In this document: one piece after another, positions 18,919 through 28,588 of the stretch | How the letters are laid out: every line of letters starts with the position of its first letter | Position numbering within the stretch: the first letter of the stretch is position 1 | Source: JAAFHB01 sp963675995 | GTDB taxonomy: Bacteria > Bacteroidota > Bacteroidia > Bacteroidales > Prolixibacteraceae | Assembly (NCBI GenBank): GCA_963675995.2 | Contig: CAXXIY010000001.1 | Location: 620,001-684,000 of the forward strand | Length of the DNA stretch: 64,000 nucleotides | Direction of reading: 5' to 3' | Notes under the pieces: model-generated | What the model saw: the letters and a program-made list of their open reading frames with translations, nothing else | Told to the model about the DNA's origin: nothing | The model's database searches: none | Program-made: the position numbers and the translations under genes

Positions 18919-19070
18919 ACCGATTAAATCATGTTCAAAAAAAGCTTCAGAACTTAACAGAGTTGATTCCTCCCGCCTCGGATGATGATGCCGACAATCC
19001 CTATTTCACGCCCGATCCAATGAAGATGAGGATCAGGATGTCGCAATTAACTAAAGTTTAAAGGGTTGAA

Positions 19071-19750
19071 TGCCGGGTCTGGTTTCCTGCCACGGAGAAA
19101 GACGATGGTGATACAGCTGCAGTAGCAGAGCGGTGAAGGAGTGAAGTGTTGAGCTGCGCCAAACGACCTCGCTTGGATGCCCTATTCATCCCGGGTGGAG
19201 ATCCCGGACATACTTCTCCAAAGAATTTATTTCCGATGCCGGATGAACAAACTGCACAACTCGGGATAATCCCTCCGGACATCCAAATGTGGATGTCAAC
19301 TCAGGGTTTTAACGCTGCATGGATGAATGATTTTTAGACCATTAAGAGGACAGAGCTCACCTGGCTCGAATGGATAGCATTTGGTCCGCAACAATTTGAA
19401 CGACTCGAAGATCTGCGTTTTAAAGTACCAAAACGGCTTAAGATGCGTTTCCATCCCGGTATCCCCCATTCGGCATGGTCACAATACCCCGTACCTGACT
19501 GGGATTTTGCGTATATGGCGACACTAAACCGTGAGCCGATCAATCCACGACTAATGGATGAGGCAGCAATCTTTTGGAGATTCATCCGATGTGCCCCAAG
19601 GAGATGAACCATCAACCCATGGAATCCGACCTCTGGGCAGAGGCCACCAAAACCGGAAAGTTAAGGCTCCGATGGAACAGACCTCCTGAATTAAAAGGAA
19701 GTGGCAGAGGTGTTCAGGTTGCAGAGGTTTGGTTGATGGTGAAGGAGGAT
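19071..19750 (+). pseudogene. Decayed glycosidase-like gene (remnant)
   Basis: One reading frame from about 19071 reads like part of a TIM-barrel glycoside-hydrolase-type protein: VWFPATEKDDGDTAAVAER, then LDALFIPGGDPGHTSPKN, MWMSTQGFNAAWM, LEWIAFGPQQFERL and YPVPDWDFAYMATLNREPIN. It is broken by a TGA near 19134, a TAG at 19335 and a TGA near 19605. A further fragment (LRLRWNRPPELKGSGRGVQVAEVWLM) follows in another frame and may come from the C-terminus of a second gene. There is no intact N-terminus. Such proteins usually belong to carbohydrate-use loci, consistent with the fucosidase next door. The family name is uncertain. Confidence 0.6.
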
Positions 19751-19853
19751 AAAATGATAATTAAGGCAGGTGTCATAAAACTTGAAATTTACATGCTGTT
19801 GTGACATCCTTTTTGCATCTTTGCTGAACTATATTCTCTTCATCAATTAAGAA

Positions 19854-21314
19854 ATGAAAAGTTCGAAAATCTTCTTTTTAAGCATTGCGTTACTCATCAT
19901 GGAACCCACTGACAAAGGTCAGGCCGGAAATATATTCAGGCCAATTTCCTCTGTTACAGAACAAATATCAGGATCAGTAAGTTCTGAAGATAAAAGCATG
20001 GTAAAGGATAACTCACTGACCAGCCGGCTCGAATGGTTTCAGGATATGAAATTTGGACTCTTCGTCCATTTTGGAATGTATAGTCAATGGGGTTGTGTTG
20101 AATCGTGGCCTGTTGTAGAGGATGACAAATGGGCGCGTCCAGATGATTTAAAAGCGTGGACTGACCGAAACAAGGATATGGGACTTTTCCGGCACGATTA
20201 CTGGCAATTGAACAAGAGCTTTAATCCATTGAAATTTGATCCCGATAAATGGGCTGATGCGGCTAAACAGGCCGGCATGAAATATTTTGTGTTTACCACC
20301 AAGCATCACGACGGCTTTTGCATGTACGATACCCACCAAACTGATTTCAAAATTACAGATCCGTCCTGCCCGTTTAGTACAAATGCACGCGCAGATATTG
20401 CAAAAGAAGCTTTCAAAGCTTTTCGAAAAAAAGGGTTTGGCATTGGCGCCTATTACTCGAAAGCCGACTGGCATAGCCCTTACTATTGGGTTCCCGATTC
20501 TGTGGCCCGATCGCGCAGGGCGAACTACAACACTCCCCAACATCCGGAGCTCTGGAGCAAGTTTGGAGATTTCGTGTATAAGCAGATTGAGGAACTGACC
20601 ACAGGTTATGGTCCTATCGACATTCTCTGGCTCGATGGAGGTTGGGCACGTCCCCCGCACGAAGATCTTCACATGGATAATATTGCAGCCATGGCCCGTA
20701 AAAATCAACCCGGACTGATCATGGTCGATCGCACGGTTCATGGCAAAAATGAAGACTATCGCACCCCGGAACAGGAAGTACCTGAAAAACCGTTGGCCTT
20801 CGTATGGGAAACCTGCATGACCATGGGCGATCAATGGTCATACAAACCTGATGACAAATACAAATCGACGCACCAGCTGATCCATCTTTTTGTAGATATT
20901 GTGGCCAAAGGGGGAAACTTCCTGTTAAATATTGGACCCGATGCCAATGGCGAACTTCCCGGGGCAGCTCTATCGCGTCTGCACGAAATAGGCGATTGGA
21001 TAAAGGTGAACGGGGAGGGAATTTACGGGACACGCCCCATCGCACCTTACAAAGAGGGGAAGATCGCCTTTACTCAAAAAGGTAATTTTGTCTACGCTTT
21101 TTACCTTGCCGATAGTGAGACGACTATTCTACCTTCAGAAATTTCACTTACCACTTTCCAACCTGTTACTGGCAGTCAGATATTTCTCATGGGATATAAG
21201 AAACCCCTTAACTGGAAAGCCAAAAACAACGGTGTAGTCATTGAAATTCCCAAAGCTTTGCAGACAACTCCACCTTGCAAAAATGCCTGGTGTTTAAAGA
21301 TCAAACTCAGGTAG
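19854..21314 (+). CDS. Alpha-L-fucosidase, GH29 family
   Basis: 486 residues with a signal peptide (about 1-25). GH29 hallmarks: FGLFVHFGMYSQWGC near residue 65, the VFTTKHHDGFCMYD block, and the nucleophile Asp261 in DILWLDGGW. GGNFLLNIGPDANGELP matches the conserved end of the catalytic domain. It should release L-fucose (or a related sugar) from glycans in the periplasm. It lies upstream of the sigma/FecR/SusCD locus and is convergent with an exported oxidoreductase gene, sharing a hairpin terminator. Confidence 0.93.
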   Translation: MKSSKIFFLSIALLIMEPTDKGQAGNIFRPISSVTEQISGSVSSEDKSMVKDNSLTSRLEWFQDMKFGLFVHFGMYSQWGCVESWPVVEDDKWARPDDLKAWTDRNKDMGLFRHDYWQLNKSFNPLKFDPDKWADAAKQAGMKYFVFTTKHHDGFCMYDTHQTDFKITDPSCPFSTNARADIAKEAFKAFRKKGFGIGAYYSKADWHSPYYWVPDSVARSRRANYNTPQHPELWSKFGDFVYKQIEELTTGYGPIDILWLDGGWARPPHEDLHMDNIAAMARKNQPGLIMVDRTVHGKNEDYRTPEQEVPEKPLAFVWETCMTMGDQWSYKPDDKYKSTHQLIHLFVDIVAKGGNFLLNIGPDANGELPGAALSRLHEIGDWIKVNGEGIYGTRPIAPYKEGKIAFTQKGNFVYAFYLADSETTILPSEISLTTFQPVTGSQIFLMGYKKPLNWKAKNNGVVIEIPKALQTTPPCKNAWCLKIKLR

Positions 21315-21348
21315 ATACTGTTAAAATAGCAGTATCTACCTGAGTTTG
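21302..21348. terminator. 19-bp hairpin shared by convergent fucosidase and oxidoreductase genes
   Basis: Arms 21302-21320 and 21330-21348 are perfect complements over 19 bp with a 9-nt loop. The left arm contains the fucosidase stop codon (21312-21314). The position between convergent genes fits a bidirectional terminator. Confidence 0.7.
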
Positions 21349-21404
21349 CAGGACATAATGGTCAATTGGCTCACAGCCGGGTAAATCTCAGACCTAAGAT
21401 TGCG

Positions 21405-22775
21405 CTAGAACCCAGCCATACCCCATCCTTTCCGGTAATTGCGGCGAAGGTATTTATTGACATCCGGGTCATCAGGAAATTTCATGTTGACAGCATCCCA
21501 CTTCAGCAGCCGGTCTGGCACCCTGATCGCTACCGTACCCAGAAGAATAGCCTCTGTCATCGGTCCGGTCTGTTTAAAATGAGAGGCGGTGTTTGGACCA
21601 CCCAAACAGGCAATCACAAAGTTATAGTAATGATTTTGAGCTTCGAGCTTTGGTGATTTATAATTTTTAAATTTACTTTCGGGCAAAAGAACAGGGATCC
21701 CGTTGTGCGGGATAAGCAGGGCCCCTTCCGTACCAACCAACATGGAAGATTCGGCCGGATACTCCTTTCCGGGGTATAAGTCCATGATCTCCTTTGGCGG
21801 ATAAAACGCTCCATCGAACCACTCGAGCGGCAATATATTCGCATCAGTGAGATCGTTCCCAGGAAACATCCACGTGATATGGTCGCCCTGCGGCCAGTTA
21901 TCCGATCTCCGTTCGGGAGAGTTCTGCCAGGACTTTTGAACCTCGGCAATTACCGACAGGGGCGCTTTCAATCCAAGACCTTTCCATACGGGGTCAAATA
22001 TATGGCATCCGATATCGCCGGACCATCCTGTCCCGAAGTCCTGCCAGGCCCTCCACTTTGTAGGATGGTATATTGCAGGTGCATAGGGGCGATATGGAGC
22101 AGAACCAATCCAGAGGTCCCAGTTCAGTTTTGCGGGCGGTTCCTCCCCTTGTGAAGGACGCGGTCCCTCGATCCTGTATTCAATTGCACCCGGACGGTTC
22201 GAACAGAGGTAGGCATGTTTAATTTTACCTATCGCTCCCTCTTTAAGCCACTGAACCGCTCTCCGCTCATCCATTCTTGCCGCAACCTGCGTGCCCAGCT
22301 GTGTAATTACTCCATATTTGACCGATGCTTCAGTAAGTGCCCGAACCTCAGCCACATCGTGACACATCGGTTTTTGGCAATAAACATGTTTACCTTTTTG
22401 AATTGCCGCATAGGCGATTGAGAAGTGACTGTGGTCTGGCACAGCAACATTGACAGAGTCGATCTTGTCGCCTTCCTTCTCAAGCAGTTCACGCCAATCC
22501 GCATAGATACGCGCATTAGGATAAGCTTCAGAGGCCTTTTTCAGATTCTCTGCATCCACATCACATAGAGCTATAATCTGCACATTTGGATCCTCCTTAA
22601 ATTGCAGAAAGTCCCACCAACCCATTCCTCCAACCCCAATGCAGGCATGATTGAGTTTGCTGTTTGGCTTCCTGGGATTACCTCCGCATCCCAGGAGTAG
22701 CGGAGTTGCAATTGCTGCGGTTACGGAGGTCTGTAAAAACTTACGGCGTGAAGCTGAAAAAGGTTGACTCTTCAT
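21405..22775 (-). CDS. Gfo/Idh/MocA-family oxidoreductase, Tat-exported
   Basis: 456 residues. The N-terminus has a twin-arginine signal (SRRKFLQTSVTAA), so a folded, probably NAD(P)-loaded enzyme is exported. The Rossmann fold follows (HACIGVGGMGWWDFLQF, IIALCDVD), with the family motif HVYCQKPMCHDVAEV (catalytic-site Lys of the EKP-type motif). Members oxidise, reduce or epimerise sugars and their derivatives; some use bound NAD to remove glycosidic residues. It lies beside GH29 and the SusCD locus, which suggests a sugar substrate. Confidence 0.88.
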   Translation of the reverse strand: MKSQPFSASRRKFLQTSVTAAIATPLLLGCGGNPRKPNSKLNHACIGVGGMGWWDFLQFKEDPNVQIIALCDVDAENLKKASEAYPNARIYADWRELLEKEGDKIDSVNVAVPDHSHFSIAYAAIQKGKHVYCQKPMCHDVAEVRALTEASVKYGVITQLGTQVAARMDERRAVQWLKEGAIGKIKHAYLCSNRPGAIEYRIEGPRPSQGEEPPAKLNWDLWIGSAPYRPYAPAIYHPTKWRAWQDFGTGWSGDIGCHIFDPVWKGLGLKAPLSVIAEVQKSWQNSPERRSDNWPQGDHITWMFPGNDLTDANILPLEWFDGAFYPPKEIMDLYPGKEYPAESSMLVGTEGALLIPHNGIPVLLPESKFKNYKSPKLEAQNHYYNFVIACLGGPNTASHFKQTGPMTEAILLGTVAIRVPDRLLKWDAVNMKFPDDPDVNKYLRRNYRKGWGMAGF

Positions 22776-23160
22776 AAATTAAAAATTATCTGTTTGTTCA
22801 GAAGGGGATCCGGTTTTGTCAGACTGTCGAACTCCTTACCCGACCTTGTTCCAGCCTTCCAAATGATTTTACACAAATATCCGCAATAAGTTTCTAAAAA
22901 ACTAACAAAATGTTTATTTCAAACCCAGGTAAAATTGGACCATTATTCCGGCTGTTTGATGGATACCGAAACAATGACATTTCCCTCTTCACCCATAAGC
23001 GCTCAATTGAATTTCTTCGATTCAGCCGTACTGGTCCCTCCCTTTTCGCCAATTTTCATTACACCATTCGTAAAACCACTTTGTTTGATCAAACCTAAAC
23101 TAAGCAAGTGAATATTTCAGTATTTTACAACGAATTAGTAAAATCTATCTTGCACAAGAT
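22776..23160. other. Intergenic region, no gene seen
   Basis: AT-rich spacer between the divergent oxidoreductase and sigma-factor genes. Short open frames here have no recognisable content. Promoters for both genes should lie here; only the sigma-gene promoter, at its right end, is clear. Confidence 0.5.
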
Positions 23161-23192
23161 TTTGCATTAACGTCAGAAAATACCTACTTTTG
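23161..23192 (+). promoter_or_regulatory. Bacteroidota-type promoter of the ECF sigma gene
   Basis: -33 box TTTG (23161-23164), 20-nt spacer, -7 box TACTTTTG (23185-23192). This matches the housekeeping-sigma consensus and sits 52 bp before the sigma start codon, so the sigma gene can be expressed by the primary sigma factor. Confidence 0.6.
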
Positions 23193-23244
23193 ATCAACTA
23201 ACAGGAACTGGCTGGAGGTCTTTAATCAGCCATGTTATTAAACT

Positions 23245-23841
23245 ATGGAAATAAACAGGGTACTGACAATAGGTGATGCCGAAGCGCTCATCCACAGGCT
23301 GAAAAAAGAGGATAAATCAGCGGTGGATGACCTATTTAATTACTATTATCCCCGTCTTTACCATTTTTCGAAGTCCATCCTTAAAATTGAAGATGAGATT
23401 GATGACATTCTGCAGGAGGTATTTGTAAAGATATGGCTTAGCCGGCAAAGAATAGGTAACGCCGAGACCTTCAACTCCTGGATCTTCACGATTACAAAAA
23501 ATGAAATCCTGAACCTGATCAGAAATAATCTTAGAGATCAGACCTTCAAAGATGAACTTTTTCTCCGCTCCGTGGGCGAAGAATATCAAACCTCCTCACT
23601 GGTAGAATACGAAGAGATCAAGGCCGGAATAGACAAAATAGTTGCAAATCTTCCCGAAAAAAGACAACAAGTCTTTATTTTAAGCCGGACAGAAGGTCGC
23701 TCCAACAAAGAAATTGCCCTTTACCTAAATATTTCCGAAAAAACTGTCGAGGATCATATCACCCACGCTATTAAGCAAATAAGGCTCTCTCTGAAAGAGA
23801 TGGGCATCTTCTCCATCCTCTATTTTTATCTTTTTTTATAA
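23245..23841 (+). CDS. ECF-type RNA polymerase sigma factor (FecI-like)
   Basis: 198 residues. Region 2 is DLFNYYYPRLYHFSKSIL with EIDDILQEVFVKIW; region 4 is LPEKRQQVFILSRTEG and NKEIALYLNISEKTVEDH. It directs polymerase to the genes of the nearby uptake locus. It is followed after 56 bp by its FecR anti-sigma factor and then the SusC/SusD genes. In this arrangement the SusC N-terminal STN domain usually signals substrate binding through FecR to the sigma factor. Confidence 0.95.
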   Translation: MEINRVLTIGDAEALIHRLKKEDKSAVDDLFNYYYPRLYHFSKSILKIEDEIDDILQEVFVKIWLSRQRIGNAETFNSWIFTITKNEILNLIRNNLRDQTFKDELFLRSVGEEYQTSSLVEYEEIKAGIDKIVANLPEKRQQVFILSRTEGRSNKEIALYLNISEKTVEDHITHAIKQIRLSLKEMGIFSILYFYLFL

Positions 23842-23897
23842 TTTCTTCACTTTCGGAGCAGGGGATAGCCCGCCCTTTTGTGTATTAATGGTATAAA

Positions 23898-24872
23898 ATG
23901 GAAAAACAATTCAACAAATATTTAAATGGCACGGCTAACCCGGAAGAATTTTCTGAGGTCATTACAGCTCTATGTTCCGAAAGTAACGGAGACAAAGTGT
24001 CAATCGAACTCCTCAAACTCTGGAAAGAGACTTTAACCACGGCGATAGAAAACAAAGAGAACAGCCGGTTACTCGACAAGATTCACCACCGTATTGCGCT
24101 TGAGGAATCCAGAACAGTTGCGAAACGGATTAAGTTGTACAAGGATCTGTTAAGAGTAGCTGCTGTATTAATCATCGGATTAACGATCTCGACACTTTTC
24201 CTCTCGCAAAAGCCGGATAAACCTCAATATACAGCCGTAATAGAAACTGTTAAAACGCCCTATGGTGCCAGAACCAATTTCAGTCTGCCCGACGGTTCTG
24301 AAGTTTGGCTTAATTCCGGTTCAACCATCTCGTTTCCGCGTCAGTATGGGGAAATCAGGAATGTAGAACTCACTGGCCAGGCCTATTTTAAGGTGTTAAA
24401 AGATGGGAAACCTTTTGTAGTTAAAACTGTTTTAGGAAAGGTAGAGGTGATGGGAACCTCCTTCGATGTCAAAGCCTATCCCAACGAAAACTTTGAAACA
24501 ACCCTGGTTGAAGGGAGTGTGAATGTGAGCAACCAGAACAATCAGGTCGCTACATTAAGACCGGGTCAGCAATCCAGAATTAATGGTGCGAATGAACTCG
24601 CAATGAAAGAGGTAAATACCGATTTAATTACTTCGTGGAAGGAAGGAAAACTGATCTTTGTAAAAGAGCCTTTTGAAAATGTTGCAAGGGAGCTGGAGCG
24701 GTGGTACAATGTAAGAATAGAATTGCAATGCAACAGACTCAAAAAACTAGGCTATACCGGAACAATTGAATTGGAGACCTTTAGCGAGGTACTTGAACTG
24801 ATCAATACAACAACACCAATCAAATCGGTTTTCGATAAAAAAACAAGGATATTAAAGATTTGGGGGAGATAA
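23898..24872 (+). CDS. FecR-type anti-sigma factor
   Basis: 324 residues: a cytoplasmic N-terminal part (about 1-88), one membrane segment (VAAVLIIGLTISTLFL), the periplasmic FecR domain (TPYGARTNFSLPDGSEVWLN, LTGQAYFKV, VEVMGTSFDVKAY) and a DUF4974-type C-terminal domain (FENVARELERWYNV). It holds the preceding sigma factor until the receptor reports substrate. Gene order sigma-FecR-SusC-SusD supports this role. Confidence 0.95.
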   Translation: MEKQFNKYLNGTANPEEFSEVITALCSESNGDKVSIELLKLWKETLTTAIENKENSRLLDKIHHRIALEESRTVAKRIKLYKDLLRVAAVLIIGLTISTLFLSQKPDKPQYTAVIETVKTPYGARTNFSLPDGSEVWLNSGSTISFPRQYGEIRNVELTGQAYFKVLKDGKPFVVKTVLGKVEVMGTSFDVKAYPNENFETTLVEGSVNVSNQNNQVATLRPGQQSRINGANELAMKEVNTDLITSWKEGKLIFVKEPFENVARELERWYNVRIELQCNRLKKLGYTGTIELETFSEVLELINTTTPIKSVFDKKTRILKIWGR

Positions 24873-25036
24873 ATCCCATATCAATAACTAAAGAACCAAA
24901 AAGTCAACCAAAATTTTAACTATGGAGAGAATCAAACAACCGGATTAAGAAGAAAAGTAAAGGTGAGAATGGCCGTTCCCACCTTTGAACCAGATTAGAT
25001 TTAAAAACATTAATTATTTAAACCAATTGCAAAGTT

Positions 25037-28000
25037 ATGAATAAATTGCTACGAGAATATGGCAAAATGCCATTATTTTATCAATTTTTAAGAAAAATGA
25101 AACTAACTATCTTTATTTTAACGCTGTCAATTTTAAGTAGTTTCGCTGCGCAAACCTATTCGCAGACCACAAAATTGACTCTGGCTGAGAATAACTCAAC
25201 GCTGCTGAACGTGCTCCGTGCGATCGAAGGACAGAGTGAATTCAAATTCTTTTACAACGAGAAAATAGATGTGAACAAAGCTGTTTCTGTTGAAGTAAAT
25301 GAAAAATCTGTCGTCGAGATCCTCGATAATGTATTGGCAAATACCGCGGTTAAGTACAAGGTACTGGGCCGGCAGATTGCATTATACGATAAGGATGAGA
25401 TGGAGCCGTTTATGAGTGAGCAGCAAGGCAAAAAGATTACCGGTAAAGTCACTGACCAATCTCATGTGCCTATGCCGGGAGTCTCGGTAGTTGTGAAAGG
25501 GACCACAATAGGAGCCATAACAGACAACGATGGTAATTTCGCATTAACTTTATCTGCTGATGCAAAAGCGATTGTCTTTTCGTTTATCGGAATGCGTTCG
25601 CAAGAGGTAGCGATTGGCAATAAATCGGAATACAATGTTATCCTTACTGAAGAGTCGATTAATCTGGAAGAGGTTGTCGCTGTAGGATACGGTACACTCA
25701 AGAAAGCAAACCTGACAACATCGGTTTCCACTTTTAAAAATACCAATCTGGATGAGCGGGCAATCACCCGTGTTGACCAGGCATTGGTAGGACAAATGGC
25801 CGGAGTAAATGTAAAACAAACAACTGGTGTTCCCGGAAAGGCCTTTAGTATTCAGGTACGTGGAACAGGATCAATCAGTGCAGGGAACGAGCCCTTGTAT
25901 GTTATTGATGGTTTCCCTTTATCAACAGCAACGACCAATGGCGCGGGGAATTATGCTACGGGTAATCCCCTTGATAATATTAACCCAAGCGACATTGAGT
26001 CGATCCAGGTTTTAAAAGATGCCGCTGCAGCTGCAATTTACGGTTCGAGAGCATCGAATGGGGTAATCCTCATTACTACAAAAAGAGGTCAGACCGGAAA
26101 ACCTAAAATCACATACAATACCTATTTTGGGATTAACCAGGCCAGTAGAAAAGTGGATATGATGGATGGTCAGGGATGGATCGACAGGGCAACGGAGATC
26201 ATCAATGGAAATTACCTTAGAGATTATGGGGCAAAGGGGGCCACAACAGCTGACAATACAGCCACCAGAACCGCTATTGTCGGTTCATTTAGCGCCAATT
26301 ACTTCCTTGATCCACGCTGGACACAGGCTGGTCACCCGGGATTGGATTTCATCAACTGGCAGGACCAGATTTTCAGAACAGGCCAGATGCAGAATCATGA
26401 AATTTCGGCAAGTGGCGGTAACGATTTCGTAAAGTATTTCGTATCGGGGAACTTCGCTAATCAGGATGGCTTCGTTAAAAATCAGGGTTACAAAACCTAT
26501 TCTGCGCGGGCCAATGTGGAAGTTAATGCTGCCAAAAATTTAAAGATGGGAATAAACATTGCTCCAACCTACTCTGTCGTTGAGGACCCCGGCGTTGAAG
26601 GTAAGGATAATATTTATCACCAGTCACTCAGCATGAGCCCCGTACAGGAATCAACGGCGGGTGTATATGCCAACTCATTCAACAATGCGCAGTACGTATG
26701 GAGTAATACCACAAACAGTGTACTCGCCAAGCTCGAAAACATTGTTGGTGAGACAAAAAGATTCCGTACCCTTGCATCACTTTATGGTGAATACGAATTT
26801 ATCAAAGGGCTCACTTTCAGAACATCGGTCAACCTCGACAATACCGACAACAGTTCACGTTCGTACGTGCCGTACACCGTTTCGGGTACGCTGGCCAGCC
26901 GCACATTTGACCCTGCAGGCAAAGCCCTTACATCGAATACTTCAGGTACATTCAACACCTACAAACGACAAACATTTGTCAATGAAAATACCCTTTCGTA
27001 TTCGGCAACCTTTAATAAGGTTCATAATTTGAACGTACTTCTGGGCCAGTCGTATAATCTTGACAGAACTGATATTTCTGCCATGTCGTCAAGCGGCGGA
27101 TATACCAGCAGTGTAATACAAACCCTGAATGCCGCAGCAGCGGTCACGGGCAACACCACCTCAACTCAAAATGTTTTGCTGTCCTATTTTAGCCGTGTTC
27201 AGTACAGCTACGCCAACAAATATTTGTTTTCTGCCAGTTTACGCGAGGACGGTTCTTCAAGATTTGGGGCCAATGCACAATACGGGATATTCCCATCGGC
27301 CTCTGTTGGATGGAGCATCGTGAAGGAAAAATTTATGGAAAACATCCATGCTGTCAGCGATTTAAAACTAAGGGCAAGTTACGGGGCAAATGGTACGAAT
27401 AACCTTGGATCGGACTATGCGCCAATTCCTACGCTCATTACTTCAGGTTATGTATTTGGAACAACACAGGCTGCTGTAATTGGTCAGTCTCCGAGCAAAA
27501 TTGCAAATCCCGATCTGCAATGGGAAAGATCGGTTACCTATGATATTGGTTTCGATTTTGGTCTCTTTGATAACCGGCTAACAGGATCGTTTGATTATTA
27601 CAATAAACTGAACACTAAACTATTATTGAATGTTCAGGTCCCCGAAGTAACCGGTTTTACCACCTATTTATCCAACACAGGTTCTGTTAGAAATATTGGT
27701 GAAGAGCTGGAACTGACCTCTCATAACCTGATTGGGAAATTGAAATGGAACACCACCGTTTCGATCAGTCATAATACAAATAAGGTCGTTGCTTTAGGAC
27801 CAGGTCAGTCACAAATTTTAATCCCCTCCTCTTTCGATATTTCCAACTTTATTCTCAGGGTTGGCGAGCCGATGAACAGCATTTTTGTTGTAAAACAGGA
27901 TGGTTGCTTAACAGCTGCCGATATTGCAAACAAGGCAGCCATGTATGGGACTGAAACTGTTGGCGATCCACGGTATGTCGATATTAGTGGTCCCAAAGGG

Positions 28001-28567
28001 GTTCCGGATGGTGTTATTGACGCCAACGACCGCCAGATTGTTGGTCATCCAAACCCTGATTATACCTGGGGGATTACCAATTCGTTCAAATATAAAGGTT
28101 TTGATTTAAGCGTACTGATCCAGGGCCAGAATGGCGGATCGATATATTCACTCTTAGGTCGTGCCATCACCAGAACCGGACAGGGATTTACCGATAACGC
28201 CCCGTCATTCTATCTCGACAGATGGATTTCACCTGAACAACCGGGTGCCGGTCGCGTAAGTAAAGTCTATTCCACCTTTGGACGTATTGTAAATACCGAC
28301 TGGTTGTACTCTTCGAACTATATGCGGGTACGCAATATTACGTTAGGTTATGACCTGGGAACAGTGATTAAAAAGAATATCGTGCAGGGTGCGCGAGTTT
28401 ACATCACCGCAGAAAACTGGTTCGGACACGACAAATATTATGGTGGCGCCAATCCCGATGCAACCAATACTGACCTGAGTGGAAATGCCAATTATCTCGC
28501 AGCAGGTGATTATGGCGGTTTACCTTTAGCAAAATCAATAATCTTAGGATTGAATATCACTTTTTAA
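25037..28567 (+). CDS. SusC/RagA-type TonB-dependent receptor with STN signalling domain
   Basis: 1176 residues: signal sequence to about residue 43, STN domain (about 46-118) for contact with FecR, CarboxypepD_reg-like domain (about 133-208; KKITGKVTDQSHVPMPG), plug (IQVRGTGSISAGNEPLYVID, then VLKDAAAAAIYGSRASNG) and barrel. It imports an oligosaccharide or other polymer fragment together with the SusD lipoprotein encoded 21 bp downstream. The STN domain plus the upstream sigma/FecR pair point to substrate-induced autoregulation. The substrate is not readable; fucose-containing glycans are a guess from the nearby GH29. Confidence 0.95.
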   Translation: MNKLLREYGKMPLFYQFLRKMKLTIFILTLSILSSFAAQTYSQTTKLTLAENNSTLLNVLRAIEGQSEFKFFYNEKIDVNKAVSVEVNEKSVVEILDNVLANTAVKYKVLGRQIALYDKDEMEPFMSEQQGKKITGKVTDQSHVPMPGVSVVVKGTTIGAITDNDGNFALTLSADAKAIVFSFIGMRSQEVAIGNKSEYNVILTEESINLEEVVAVGYGTLKKANLTTSVSTFKNTNLDERAITRVDQALVGQMAGVNVKQTTGVPGKAFSIQVRGTGSISAGNEPLYVIDGFPLSTATTNGAGNYATGNPLDNINPSDIESIQVLKDAAAAAIYGSRASNGVILITTKRGQTGKPKITYNTYFGINQASRKVDMMDGQGWIDRATEIINGNYLRDYGAKGATTADNTATRTAIVGSFSANYFLDPRWTQAGHPGLDFINWQDQIFRTGQMQNHEISASGGNDFVKYFVSGNFANQDGFVKNQGYKTYSARANVEVNAAKNLKMGINIAPTYSVVEDPGVEGKDNIYHQSLSMSPVQESTAGVYANSFNNAQYVWSNTTNSVLAKLENIVGETKRFRTLASLYGEYEFIKGLTFRTSVNLDNTDNSSRSYVPYTVSGTLASRTFDPAGKALTSNTSGTFNTYKRQTFVNENTLSYSATFNKVHNLNVLLGQSYNLDRTDISAMSSSGGYTSSVIQTLNAAAAVTGNTTSTQNVLLSYFSRVQYSYANKYLFSASLREDGSSRFGANAQYGIFPSASVGWSIVKEKFMENIHAVSDLKLRASYGANGTNNLGSDYAPIPTLITSGYVFGTTQAAVIGQSPSKIANPDLQWERSVTYDIGFDFGLFDNRLTGSFDYYNKLNTKLLLNVQVPEVTGFTTYLSNTGSVRNIGEELELTSHNLIGKLKWNTTVSISHNTNKVVALGPGQSQILIPSSFDISNFILRVGEPMNSIFVVKQDGCLTAADIANKAAMYGTETVGDPRYVDISGPKGVPDGVIDANDRQIVGHPNPDYTWGITNSFKYKGFDLSVLIQGQNGGSIYSLLGRAITRTGQGFTDNAPSFYLDRWISPEQPGAGRVSKVYSTFGRIVNTDWLYSSNYMRVRNITLGYDLGTVIKKNIVQGARVYITAENWFGHDKYYGGANPDATNTDLSGNANYLAAGDYGGLPLAKSIILGLNITF

Positions 28568-28588
28568 TCATCCTTAAATCAACTGAAA

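Noticed and set aside
18931..19062. Short frame reading LIPPASDDDADNPYFTPDPMK after the TonB receptor gene
   Set aside because: About 40 codons without a start signal or recognised family; not reliably part of the pseudogene that follows.
22910..23098. 62-codon frame upstream of the sigma factor
   Set aside because: No conserved content and no promoter or homologous phrase; probably chance.
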